64,000 nucleotides of DNA from Ambrosia x helenae (lineage: Eukaryota > Streptophyta > Magnoliopsida > Asterales > Asteraceae), in NCBI GenBank assembly GCA_030844895.1, contig CM061233.1, forward strand, positions 56,411,453 through 56,475,452, read 5' to 3'. Made by a program: the position numbers and the translations under genes. Below the pieces are notes generated by a model. It did no database searches and had not been told where the DNA came from. It saw only the letters and a program-made list of their open reading frames with translations. Shown here piece by piece: positions 47,985 through 58,945 of this stretch. How positions within the stretch are numbered: position 1 is the first letter of the stretch; each line of letters starts with the position of its first letter.

Positions 47985-49895
47985 TATTTAGCTTACCGCA
48001 AGAGACATCATAGGGCCACTGAATAATTCATTTACACCACCAGACCATGAAAGTCGTGTTTTTACGAGACAACCTACCATGTAGTCACACCAATTTAGGC
48101 TTCTTACATCAGTTTTTGTTGTTACTGATCTAAGAATTTGTTGGTTGACTGTGTTACTCATCATTGCCTCCCCCATTACTGTGAAAAACAGTACTAGAAA
48201 GTTCAACTTGAACATCCTCCCCGAGCCTGTTCTCTCTAACACATATTCACTAAAATCTTTAATAAAAATCTTCTTAGGTACATTATCACCAAACTAACTT
48301 CGCCACTCATTTATAACTGGATCATTTGAATTGGGTCTAAACTTTATTTTCACTTTCACTCCACCGTTTGGTATTCCAAAAACTTCATTGATCAAAGAAG
48401 TTGTTATTTTGAAATTATGAGTTCCATCATTCAATATGTTTGTTGTCGGATCATAGTTTTCAAGCAACCAAAAACCAAAGGTAGTTGGTATCGTGTGTAT
48501 ATTTATACACAATGTTTCTACGAATCCCATATCAATAACTGCTTTTTTTCTGATCTTCATTTAAGCTTTCAATAAAAGTATTTAGATTTCCTGGTGAACA
48601 CCTCAGGTTAATTTTTTGATGTGTTAAAGGAAAATATTTCAGTTCAGCCTTTTCTTTTGATTTTCTAGCCACTGCCACTGATGCTATTATCATTCTCCTT
48701 TCCTCTGGTATTATGTCATCATGTTCTTTGCTTTTCTTTCGTTTTTGTTGATTCGTCTCTTTCTTTGACACATTCCCTTTACCAAACTCTTTAGTAGCCT
48801 TTCTCAAATCAACATTGTCAACTACACAATTATTATTACCCAATGAATTCAAATGTATAACGCTACATTGTGCTATATACTATTACGAACTATGACACAA
48901 TCATGTTAGTAAAATACACAATAAAATATTACAAAACTGTTTGTCTATTGTGTTATATACCATTACCAACTATGACACAATCATGTTAGTAAAATACACA
49001 ATAAAATATTACAAAACTGTCTCTCTATTGTGTTGTCCTAGGCATATACCTAACTAATTTACAGTTTTAAAAAATGACACAATACATTTCCACTATTGTG
49101 TTATCTTAACAATTTATAAACATTCAATGTATTGTTTTAAAAAATGACACAATGTTCTACAAACAAACAAAAGGAAACTTAGTTTAAAACAAGCAATAAT
49201 ACACACTCACTTTAGCTTCTTTTCAAGCTGTTGTGTCACATTCTAAATCAATAATCTAGAACTAGAAAAAAAAAATACAAAATACTGTTCCACTATTGGT
49301 GTTATCTTAAAGTAGTTTTTAAACATTGACACAATACCTACAAACAAAATACAGTTTATGTCTTAATTAAACAATGAAACAATGGTCTACACCAAAAAAA
49401 AAAGGCCAACTATGTCTAAAACGAGCAATAATTTACAATAATTGTTTAAGCTATTGTGTCATATTTAAGCTATTGTGTCATACTCAAAGTTACTAACCTA
49501 AAACGAGAAAAAAAACACAATACCTTTTCACTATTGTGTTATCGCAGTAATAGGCCTAACTAATGTTCATTTTACTACTCTTAAACGAGTAATTTTATTT
49601 AACACAATGATGATACATTAGACACAATGTTGAACAAAACCTAATTTTAAAGTAATGTACCAAAAATTGAAGTTTCCTCTTGCGTATTTTGAGATCGTTT
49701 AACTTTTTTGTTACTTTTTTCTGTCGTTGGTTGTTGTTCTTCGGTGGAAACCATAGTTGTGCCTTTTTTTCTGGAAATATTCTTTGATGATGGAATAAGT
49801 GAAGAAATAGGTTGAATCGATGGAGAAGGAAGTTGAATCATTGAAGAAATAGGTTCAATCGTTGAAGACAGAGCTTCGATTATTGAAGATGCCAT
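47985..49895 (-). pseudogene. Ulp1-like gene, N-terminal exons right of the gypsy insertion
   Basis: Exon 1 (49895 to about 49671) ends at a GTACAT donor after TSIFG. The next exon (about 48840 down) has KKRKSKEHDD-type basic sequence, then CSPGNLNTFIESLNEDQKK. A frameshift near 48540 shifts to the frame with VIDMGFVETLCIN, FGIPNGGVKV and VERTGSGRMFKLN-like text (VLERTGSGRMFKLN). A TAG near 48297 interrupts it after NEWRS. The stretch 48850-49640 is intron full of GACACAAT and ATTGTGT words. Confidence 0.78.
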
Positions 49896-50148
49896 TGATT
49901 TTTTGTTAGTGTGTGTTATGTAGATGGTAGGTGGTTTAGTGATTATGAGGGTTTTTGTGTATCAATGAACGGATGAAGAGAGTGAACGTGTTTTCCAGTT
50001 TCCGTCTTTACCCTTGGCGCCTTCTAATATTACAAAATTGCCACTGCCTCATTTAGAACCATTGATGATGTATAAAATTTGATCTAAAGGCTACAAATCC
50101 TTCTCACCCTTCTCATTTTTTTGTCCCTTTGTAGAATAACCCAACCCC

Positions 50149-50336
50149 ATACACCAAATGGGTCAAATGTCCTATTTACTAAACATATTTATACCAAATG
50201 GGTCAACTATCAACAAATGAACTTCAAATATATACCAAATGGGTCAAATATCCTATTTACTAAACATATTTATACCAAATTGGTCAACTACCAACAAATA
50301 TATACCAAATGGGTCAAATATCCTATTTACTTAACA
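50149..50336 (+). repeat. Tandem array of about 80-bp units, right part
   Basis: The array continues from 30236 with ATACACCAAATGGGTCAAATG, in register after removal of the MULE and one copy of the 9-bp duplication. It ends near 50336 in CACTA-related sequence. Confidence 0.88.
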
Positions 50337-50340
50337 TTTA

Positions 50341-51445
50341 AACTACAAAGACATACATGTGAAAATTGCGGTTACGTTGGCGTAAGATGCGGAAGGCTTT
50401 CTCTCGAACAGGGCATATTCCCAATCCTGCAAACATGTCCGCGGCGTTTGCCCATAACTTCTTCAAAAATACCAACCTTCAAACACCCCAAATAATATTA
50501 GTTTTAACCTACTTTAAACCCAACAAACAATAAAAAAACATGAAAACTAAACATGCACATACACAAATATATACCAACCTCATCTATCCGTTGGGAGCTG
50601 CTTCATCCTCCTTCTCCTTCTTCTTCGGCGACCCGTTAACATTCAGACTCAAAACATGATCTTAACCTGTGCTGTGTTTCACAAAAGTGATTTAATAGAA
50701 TTACACACACACACAAACATATATATATATATATATATATATATAGTAGATTATAGATAAATTCTTAACGTCCCCTGCCTTCCTGTATGTCCAATACGGT
50801 ATGCTTCATACCGTTCCATGTCCTATTTAACATTAGAAGTTAAATTATAAGTTAAATAAACATTATCGTCTATGTATATGTGTGTGTGTATATACCTTTT
50901 TATGACAGTGACTGTCAAAAGAGCTCGTTCCACCTCGGTATATGTTCGCTTGTTTTTGGCGGCCGGCGTTGTTAATTTCAGACTTCCTCTTATGTTCTTG
51001 ACTGCATAAGTGATCAATAGCTCGAAGCCAGTTTTCAGGTTTCATACCCTCGGAGGGATGTTGCCTTACTGTCTCCACATCCACACCATTGCTCGACACA
51101 ATAATAAAATGTGCCTTTGTGTTGTCTTTGCGGTTGTTGTACGCTTTCTGATAGCTGCCATAATGCCTCCTTGTTTTTTGGCAATGAGTTCATCATTAAC
51201 AACATCGAAATCCATGTTGAACTAGCTCTAATAATTAAATAAAACACGCTAGTTAGATAGAAAAAAAAATCAACAAATAACATATAGAATATATATTTAC
51301 AAATCACTGACCCGCAAGACCTCAAATAACTTGTTTCTATCAACCTCATAAACATTATCCCAACCTTCCACATCCAATGGGATCTCACGCCATATATACA
51401 TAGACGCCTCCTGGGAGAACAAGCCACCAAGCTGGCCTACAGGCA
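50341..51445 (-). pseudogene. CACTA (En/Spm) transposase relic, right of the array
   Basis: On the minus strand 51480-51310 reads GQLGGLFSQEASMYIWREI then PLDVEGWDNVYEVDRNKLFE. After a likely intron, 51099-50863 reads MKPENWLRAIDHLCSQEHKR, then SEINNAGRQKQANIYRGGTS. The W..L.D....EE...S..N..NR......GGTSS pattern is that of the plant Ptta/En/Spm transposase family (Transposase_24). A frame change near 51110 and stops make it dead. 50341-50822 holds a TA/CA microsatellite at 50703-50745 and more degraded sequence. Confidence 0.7.
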
Positions 51446-51450
51446 TGCAG

Positions 51451-52773
51451 TGTAACACCCCAACCGATGGCGGAAACATTGGGATGTCACGTATTGATGA
51501 TTGTTCAATAGCTCATGGTAAATAATAAATTTCATTATATGATTTAAATAAATTACATACAATTGTTCTACAAGAATTCGTACATCAAATTGAATAAAAC
51601 TATGCACACATCTTCAAGCATTAATTCAAATCTTCAAGCAAGTAGAACCTGAAACATGTTAAGTTGAAAATATTTTGGGTCAACAAAAGTTGGTGAGAAT
51701 TACATAGGTTTTGATAATCGAATAAAATTGTTGTGCAATTCATGTGTCATGGCAATCTAGTCCATATGCGAAAACATACTAGAAGTAAATCGAGTGCATA
51801 ATCAACCTTGTGACTGTTGTATTGTGGTACATCCCATACACTCATGGTTCACTCGTTTATATTGCAGTAACAAACACCCACGCAACCTTTGTAGGAGGCA
51901 CGTATCCAGGTGGGATTGTCAGTCCAATAGATCTATCAATGTATACCGTTTGGCTGATGAATGTTTATGCTAGAATTGTGCTTACCCTAGTCATGTTCAA
52001 GACATAATGCAACATAGAAAAACACATAGACACATTGATGATTGAATTGCATAAATGATGTTGTAACATGTTTCACCCCAAAAATGGTGATAAATAGAAA
52101 AGGGGCTATGTAAACTCACCTTAGCAAAATGTTATGTCTCGTAAAAAAAAATAGAATAATGTGTTGTGAATGTATGCGAGGCGAATCCCAAAGACTCAAC
52201 AACGTAGCTAGTCCAAATTGAAGAAAACGAAAAAGAAAGAATATCAAGCTTCCAATTCGCCAATTACAAGAGCTTATAATCAAAGCTTCAATTGTAGAAA
52301 TAATAGACTATAGAAGAAAGGTATGAGGGAAAGTTTAATCGGATTGAAACAATCGATTTAGAGGTGCAAAGTATAATGGGTCATAGGTGAGTTTTTATAC
52401 TAGTTTTGGAGTCAATTGGCCATTAAAATTGGTCAACACCATAAAGTAAGGTTTTATGATGAATTGACTATTTGACTAAGACTTTGACTGTTTGACTAAG
52501 ACTTTGACTAGGACTTTGACTATTTGACTCAAGGCTTTATTAAAAAAAAAAAAAATCTTGTATGTTAAAAAAAAAAGAATTTAGAATCATATTATTATTA
52601 TTATTATTTATATACATTTATGTATGTATATAAGTTGTGAGTTAGGATAAATAAAGACTTAGGCACATTTGTATAATATTAATGATAAAGGTGTAATAAA
52701 ATATATATATATATATATATATATAAGGGCTTTTTATGTATTAAAATTTTGGGGAAAATTTTGCGATGTTACA
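51451..52773 (-). mobile_element. 3' LTR of the short element
   Basis: It runs TGTAACACCCCAACC to GCGATGTTACA. Sense-strand TATA (AGTATAAAAACTC) is near 52395-52402. A predicted leader intron spans 51649-52119: GCTAAG|GTGAGTTTACATAGCCCC, second arm CTATGTAATTCTCACC (complement of 51692-51707), GTTGAC, TTTCAG|GT. Confidence 0.9.
52464..52528 (-). promoter_or_regulatory. Cluster of seven W-box cores upstream of the LTR TATA box
   Basis: TTGACT occurs seven times in 65 bases on the + strand (52464, 52472, 52484, 52492, 52504, 52516, 52524), so AGTCAA in the sense direction. It ends about 60 bases upstream of the TATA box. TTGACC/T is the core bound by WRKY factors. The other LTR has six of the seven (about 55250-55318). 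Confidence 0.6.
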
Positions 52774-52794
52774 GTCTCCCCTACTTTTGGAAAC
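52774..52794 (-). other. Polypurine tract of the short element
   Basis: The minus strand reads CCAAAAGTAGGGGAGAC directly before TGTAACATCG. The LTR at 60337-62886 has the same arrangement at 62887-62905. Confidence 0.75.
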
Positions 52795-53194
52795 TTCGTC
52801 CCGAAGTTTATTGAAAACACAGGGTTGAAGGTGATTGGGTAGAAATGAGGACAAGGGTGGTTTGGGAAGTTTCGAGTTAAGGCATGACATAAATTTATAG
52901 GTAACAAAATAAACTGTTTCGAATAATTTGGGTAAGAGTTTTGATATGTGTGAGTTTTAAGGGTTGGATTAGGTTCATCTGAGATAGCAAGGAGAATAAG
53001 AATCTTAAGTTTTAGGACTCCTAAAAGAAATGCATGAGTTGATTGACTATAGAAAGACTAAATGAACTACCAGGTAACTAGAGTTTATAATTGGTTATTT
53101 ACTGAAAACCTTGATAGAATTTCACACTACCTTAACGTACCTGTAAATTCATGATTACGTTCCGGACCGCGATCACCAATTTACCTTACATTAA

Positions 53195-53415
53195 AGTTTT
53201 GCGTCCTTCTATATCTCCACCGATTGTTGAGCAGGTCCGATAGCCTCCACCAGTCGTGGAGTAGGTTGTAGGGCCTCTCCCGACTGTTGAAAAGGCATAA
53301 TGACCTCTACCAATCGTTGAGTAGGTTCGATAGCCTCCACCAGTCGTGGAGCAGGTTGTAGGGCCTCTCCCGACTGTTGAAAAGGCATGATGACCTCTAT
53401 TAAGTGCAGAATTTA
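53195..53415 (-). repeat. Minisatellite: 90-bp units made of 30-bp subunits
   Basis: TAGCCTCCACCAGTCGTGGA begins at 53241 and again at 53331, a 90-bp period. Each unit splits into three related 30-bp parts. On the minus strand the frame stays open and reads decapeptides such as GRGPTTCSTT, GGGYRTYSTI and GRGHYAFSTV. Period lengths divisible by three keep the frame open, so this alone does not show that it is translated. Confidence 0.8.
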
Positions 53416-54220
53416 TTATACACATAGGTTGCAAATTGATAACATGTTTATGCAAGCAAGTATAACAAGCACAGTATATGAGTTGTAGTTGTATAGATTT
53501 ATATAATTAGTTCACATTCAAACAATCATGCACCATGTAACAACTCTCAGACAAATATTTTATTACTTGAATCAAATAGCGTCAATACATAGAATAAAAG
53601 CAACCAATAGTCAAATGGTGAGACTTGCGGTTAGGTAGCTGGAGGATCTTGATCTCTGTTTAGTTTAGGGCATCGGTTACGGAAGTGATTTGGGTAATGA
53701 ATGTTCAATAAGATATGGGTTGAATGAAGGACAATGAGGTAATATAAGGAATGTAATCATTTATTCATTTAATTAAAACGAATAAACGAAAACGTTGACT
53801 TATCAAAGATTCTAAATTCTAATAACATATGAAGACATGCTTTAGCCTATAAGTGAACACTCATCCCGAGAATTCCCAGGTAGGCATCCGGGTCCCTCGT
53901 CTGATTGGGATATATGCGCAATGCCAGCCTAGACAGAAGACTCAGAATACAGGCGTTCACCCTTCCAGATTGCACGTGTTCGTTATTAAAATCTAGAACT
54001 TCGACGAGATCTCAAGGTGGTTCAGGCTAAACCTGAGGATTTTGTCCTATTAGTCTAAGAGTAGATCCAATGGTGGAGAGCAACCTTCTTGTAAGGATGA
54101 AAGTAGGGATAAGAAGTAGGAGGGAGATAGAGAATGGCAAGTAAAAGAAGCAAATACTGGTTATAATCCTATGGTTATAGACTAGATTATTTTAATAATA
54201 ACCTAATTCCCTATAACCAT

Positions 54221-54233
54221 GGCTCTGATACCA
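54221..54233 (-). other. Primer binding site of the short element
   Basis: The minus strand reads TGGTATCAGAGCC, three bases inside the right LTR, fitting initiator tRNA-Met. Confidence 0.9.
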
Positions 54234-54236
54234 ATC

Positions 54237-55482
54237 TGAAACACCCCAACCGATGGCGGAAACATCGGGATGTCACGTATTGATGATTGTTCAGTAGCTC
54301 ATGGTAAATAATAAATTTCATTATATGATTTAAATAAATTACATACAATTGTTCTACAAGAATTCGTACATCAAATTGAATAAAACTATGCACACATCTT
54401 CAAGCATTAATTCAAATCTTCAAGCAAGTAGAACCTGAAACATGTTAAGTTGAAAATATTTTGGGTCAACAAAAGTTGGTGAGAATTACATAGGTTTTGA
54501 TAATCGAATAAAATTGTTGTGCAATTCATGTGTCATGGCAATCTAGTCCATATGCGAAAACATACTAGAAGTAAATCGAGTGCATAATCAACCTTGTGAC
54601 TGTTGTATTGTGGTACATCCCATACGCTCATGGTTCACTCGTTTATATTGCAGTAACAAACACCCACGCAACCTTTGTAGGAGGCACGTATCCAGGTGGG
54701 ATTGTCAGTCCAATAGATCTATCAATGTATACCGTTTGGCTGATGAATGTTTATGCTAGAATTGTGCTTACCCTAGTCATGTTCAAGACATAATGCAACA
54801 TAGAAAAACACATAGACACATTGATGATTGAATTGAATAAATGATGTTGTAACATGTTTCACCCCAAAAATGGTGATAAATAGAAAAGGGGCTATGTAAA
54901 CTCACCTTAGCAAAATGTTATGTCTCGTAAAAAAAAAAATAGAATAATGTGTTGTGAATGTATGTGAGGCGAATCCCAAAGACTCAACAACGTAGCTAGT
55001 CCAAATTGAAGAAAACGAAAAAGAAAGAAGATCAAGCTTCCAATTCGCCAATTACAAGAGCTTATAATCAAAGCTTCAATTGTAGAAGTAATAGACTATA
55101 GAAGAAAGGTATGAGGGAAAGTTTAATCGGATTGAAACAATCGATTTAGAGGTGCAAAGTATAATGGGTCATAGGTGGGTTTTTATACTAGTTTTGGAGT
55201 CAATTGGCCATTAAAATTGGTCAACACCATAAAGTAAGGTTTTATGATGAATTGACTATTTGACTAAGACTTTGACTGTTTGACTAAGACTTTGACTAGG
55301 ACTTTAACTATTTGACTCAAGGCTTTATTAAAAAAAAAAAAATCTTGTATGTTAAAAAAAAAAAGAATTTAGAATCATATTATTATTATTATTTATATAC
55401 ATTTATGTATGTATATAAGTTGTGAGTTAGGATAATTAAAGACTTAGGCACATTTGTATAATATTAATGATAAAGGTGTAAT

Positions 55483-55569
<87 letters not shown>

Positions 55570-55614
55570 GCTTTTTATGTATTAAAATTTTGGGGAAAAT
55601 TTTGCGATGTTACA
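54237..55614 (-). mobile_element. 5' LTR of the short element
   Basis: It begins TGAAACACCCC (TGTAAC in the other LTR) and ends GATGTTACA. It differs from the left LTR mainly by a longer TA tract (55486-55566, about 81 bp, against 52700-52726, about 27 bp). Predicted leader intron 54435-54905. Confidence 0.9.
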
Positions 55615-55619
55615 TGCAG

Positions 55620-55685
55620 GTAGCGGCCTTATCAAATTATATGTCTGCCCGGCATTTGTTATCATTTAGTTTTCTTAAGGCAAGG
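55620..55685 (-). pseudogene. CACTA transposase relic, continuation
   Basis: With the short LTR element and one TGCAG removed, the minus-strand frame runs from here (LRKLNDNKCRADI, a stop, then FDKAA) into CMPVGQLGGLFSQEAS at 51450. This shows that the LTR element landed inside the CACTA coding region. Confidence 0.6.
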
Positions 55686-58368
55686 TGTCACACCCTCAAA
55701 TCTCCACGTGCGGGGTTTTACCGCGAGGCGCATGACACACCAGGATCCAAGTCAACGGTCACAATAAACGACAACTATATGAAATGAAAACAACGTAAAC
55801 TGCCCATTTAGTTTCAAAATCATTCCAACACAGCGAAAGCAAAATGTTATTACAACCCAGAAGTAAAGTTTAAAGTCTAAAATGTTTAACAAACATGCTT
55901 ATGAATCCTAGACGTCGTGAGACTCCGTGCGTCTATCGAGAGCTGCTACCTTAGCGACCTGAGACAAACATGCTAAAAACGTCAGCAAATAATGCCGGTG
56001 AGTTCACAGATTTTTCATGAATACTAACTCCCAAAAGTTTTAATGAATACCTGTGGCCAAACCCGGCCACATGCATGCAAACCATTTGAATACCTGTCAC
56101 TACTGCGATTGGAAAACCATTACTGAGCTCGAATACTGTGAATACATGAATTCTGCCCGAATGAATACTGAATACTGAATATCTAAGAGACAACATGCAC
56201 CCGTCCAACCTTCGATTGAACAAGTTGGGCTGGCCTAGCCCAAATAGATCTATCCACATTTCCCCCGTTGTGCATCCACGCACAATCATGGTTCTCCCCG
56301 GGACTTTCAAAACATCGCATAGTAACTCAATGAATACTCCAAAACATAATGAATACATGAATACCAAAACATAGTTGACACATCTTTTATGAAAACATAG
56401 TTAACACATGTTTAAAGAATACAACATGTTTTCTCCCCCGAAAATATAAAACCAGTAAAGAATGGGGCCGTGAAACTCACCTTAGAGTGCGTCTTCAGTT
56501 AATTAGAAATCCGACACGTGTGTGATAGTACCGACTAATGGCGACCTATCAATGAGTTTAAGTAAGCGTATTGACTACTAACCCGAAGGTTTACTAACCC
56601 GAAGGTTAACTAGTCCCCGATTGTCCAGATCTTGACTATGTGTGTTTAGAAATGTGTTTGAGTGTTAACCGGACATACCAGATAGACCTGACATCCCGTT
56701 GGTGACCCATTACATCAGTTAATCAAGTACATAGGATTAACACATAAGTTTCAAGCATACAATACTTAGTTCGCATAAAAAATCGCACAAACGATGTTGT
56801 AAGGTCAAATCAACATAAAACAAGTCCAGGTTCGACCCATATGACCTTGGTTCGACCCCTGTGTGACTCATTCGACCTATACACAAGTTCATACAACCTA
56901 ATATAAGTTCCTTCGACCATAAAACATGTTCATTCGATCTTAACATGTGTTAATTCAACTTAAATCAAGTTTGTTAGACCTAACAGAGGCACATTAGACC
57001 ATCAGGGAGCTAGGTTCGAACCCATGGGCTCTACCTTCGACCCCACGCTGGTCGAAGGTATCCCAGGTTCGACCCCTGCAGCTTCCTTCTTCCTAAAACG
57101 CATCAAATCGCATCGAAACTATCCGAAAACGTCACGAAACACTGCAGTCAAGTATGAATAACAAATCCCTACAAGACCCTACCAATTTCATTCCAAAATC
57201 AATCCGTCTTAATACTTACCCAAAACGGCAAATTATGGAAACGTCACATCATGCATGAAAACTTTACCCAATTAGGAAACTTTCTAAAATCATTCAATAA
57301 TCAACTCATCATGTTCAGATTATCATGTGAAACAAAACCTCTAACCATATTACCTATAATAACATCATGAATCCAATCCCTAAATCTATCAAAATCACCA
57401 AAACAAGCAAAATATCATCATCCAACAATTGATAGCCTAAAATAACCAAAACCTATCATCCATAGCAGCCCTAGAACCTTTCTATAACATCTATGCAGCA
57501 CATAATCATCATAGAACACATAACACACATAAAAACATCATTAACACAACATAAGACATGTTAACTGGTATGAAAACTCATGTTTAATGATTAGGTTTTA
57601 TTTAGAAAGATGTTACGAAGGTTTTTAATTGTGAAAACCATCTAAAAATAGATCTGGACCTTTGGGGTTTAATGAAAATGAATAAAAAATGATAAAAAGG
57701 GTTTTGAATGAAGAACACACCTTAGATCTTTGTTTAGGAGATGTTTGTAGGTTAGATTATGAAAAACAAGAGCAAAAACTCCTTCCCTAGTGATTAAAGT
57801 TGATAGAGAGTGTTTAGAGGCGTTTAGGGTTTGTGAAATGATGAAAAATGACAAAGTATGGTATTTATACTGATGTCTGGTTCGACCCCGTGCCTGGGCC
57901 GAATAAGACTAATAGTGGTTGAATGAAGTTTTCAAACTTCTGAATGTCTGGTTCGACCCCCTACAGGTCGAACCAAAATTGGGTATTTTTAGATTTTCCA
58001 GTTTTGTTGTTTTAACGCATTTTAACACATCCTAACAAATGAACATGCAATCCTAACCTATGTTGAGCATATATAATCATGGATAATCATCTGAACATCG
58101 TTTAAACACGTATTTACATATTCTGCACCATACACAGATCATTTCACGGTTGTTACCTAATCTAATTTATGTAATTCACCAACAACGGGACTTATGATTT
58201 GTGTGTGTGTGTGATTAGCCCAATGATCCTCCGAATCATTGAACCCTGGACAATAAGTAATGAAATCTAACTTGACTGAACTAGTTAAATATGTTTGAAT
58301 CAACGTTTTTCGCTAAGGTAGACTTATGTGTTGGTGAAAATGTTAACCTGAACATGCCGGGTGTCACA
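55686..58368 (-). mobile_element. 3' LTR of a gag-only gypsy element
   Basis: It runs TGTCACACCCTC to GCCGGGTGTCACA (2683 bp) and is clearly related to, but diverged from, the LTRs at 37329 and 45352. TATA (sense GTATAAATACC) is near 57860. A predicted leader intron spans 55959-56480: CTAAG|GTGAGTTTCACGGCCCC, second arm GTGAACTCACC (complement of 55997-56007), GCTGAC, TCTCAG|GT. The five bases to its left are CAAGG; the partner LTR is missing. Confidence 0.88.
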
Positions 58369-58945
58369 TCATCCCCCTGTTGAAAGAATTTCTTCCCAAA
58401 AAATTCCCGAAGTCAAAGAGAATGAATGGATAAGACGGAAAAATTTTCCGGTCTTCACATTACCCCCCTGTTGAAAGGAATCTCGTCCTGAGATTCACTC
58501 AGCTTCAATAGTAATGAGTGCCGACTTAACCCGAGTAACGTTTCCCCGAAATGCAACCAAAATGAGAATCATGATTAAAAGGTGATAACAACTGACACTC
58601 CATGCCAGGGAACCGCCTTCCCCAAGGTTAATGCAAAACAAATTACTCCTCCTGATCGAAGGCCTACTGGAGACTACTGTTATCGGTATAAATGACGCAC
58701 CGGTACAGTCCAAGTAGCATCTCCAAAGGACCCACATCGAATCCAATGAACGCAAAACGATAACCAAGTCCAATTCCGAAACACTCGATGAATACGAAAC
58801 GCCTAATGATATGAATAAGAATAAACCCGAGTATGATGAATAACAAGAAAAGGAAACTCAATAGTAACAGTATCAGGATCCTTCTGGTCCTCCTTCGCAC
58901 CGATGATGTAAACACGACTAGTTCGACCGCCACCCTCGCCTTGCT
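58369..58945 (-). other. Polypurine tracts and filler where pol should be
   Basis: Two polypurine-type tracts (CAACAGGGGGATGATG at 58369-58384 and CAACAGGGGGGTAATG near 58465) precede the LTR. On the minus strand the sequence after gag reads a knuckle and protease start (DTGHFKRDCPKMKQG, then DPDTVT). It then passes through about 380 bases of unrecognised sequence to ITIEAE, which matches the very end of pol in the sister element (TTEAE). About 3.5 kb of pol is absent. Confidence 0.7.

Larger units (their letters stand above)
34385..49895 (-). pseudogene. Ulp1-like C48 protease gene of the MULE, split by a gypsy element
   Basis: The gene starts at the ATG at 49895 and runs on the minus strand to about 34385, with the gypsy element at 37329-47952 inside one intron. 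Pieces in order: a Ser/Pro-rich start (MASSIIEALSSTIEPISSM), a basic linker, an N-terminal domain with CSPGNLNTFIESLNEDQKK and TFGFWLLENYDP, charged repeat exons, and the C48 domain at the end. In plants these MULE proteins resemble SUMO or ubiquitin-like proteases, but their substrate and role are unknown. Lesions: a frameshift near 48540, a stop near 48297, stops in the last exon, and loss of the catalytic Cys. Introns are short and carry ATTGTGTC words. It is convergent with the transposase gene. Confidence 0.85.
30237..50148. mobile_element. Mutator-like element with transposase and Ulp1-like gene
   Basis: The ends are imperfect inverted repeats of about 55 bases: the left begins GGGTTGGGATC and carries GAAGGGTGAGAAGGA, and the right end read backwards begins GGGGTTGGGTT and carries GAAGGGTGAGAAGGA. 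The 9-bp ATACACCAA flanks both sides (30228-30236 and 50149-50157), the size made by MULEs. Removing one copy rejoins the tandem array in register. The length is 19.9 kb, or about 9.3 kb without the gypsy insertion. It holds a FAR1-type transposase gene (+) and an Ulp1-like protease gene (-), tail to tail. MULEs with Ulp1-type genes are known in plants (the KAONASHI group in Arabidopsis and melon). Confidence 0.92.
51451..55614 (-). mobile_element. Short non-autonomous LTR element (LARD-like)
   Basis: The 4164-bp element is flanked by TGCAG at 51446-51450 and 55615-55619. It has LTRs of 1323 and 1378 bp and an internal region of only 1463 bp with no gag or pol, a tRNA-Met primer site and a polypurine tract. 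The orientation (primer site at the right LTR) is minus. Its LTRs resemble the longer LTR at 60337-62886, so it likely uses that family's proteins. It split the CACTA transposase relic, whose frame continues on both sides. Confidence 0.93.
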
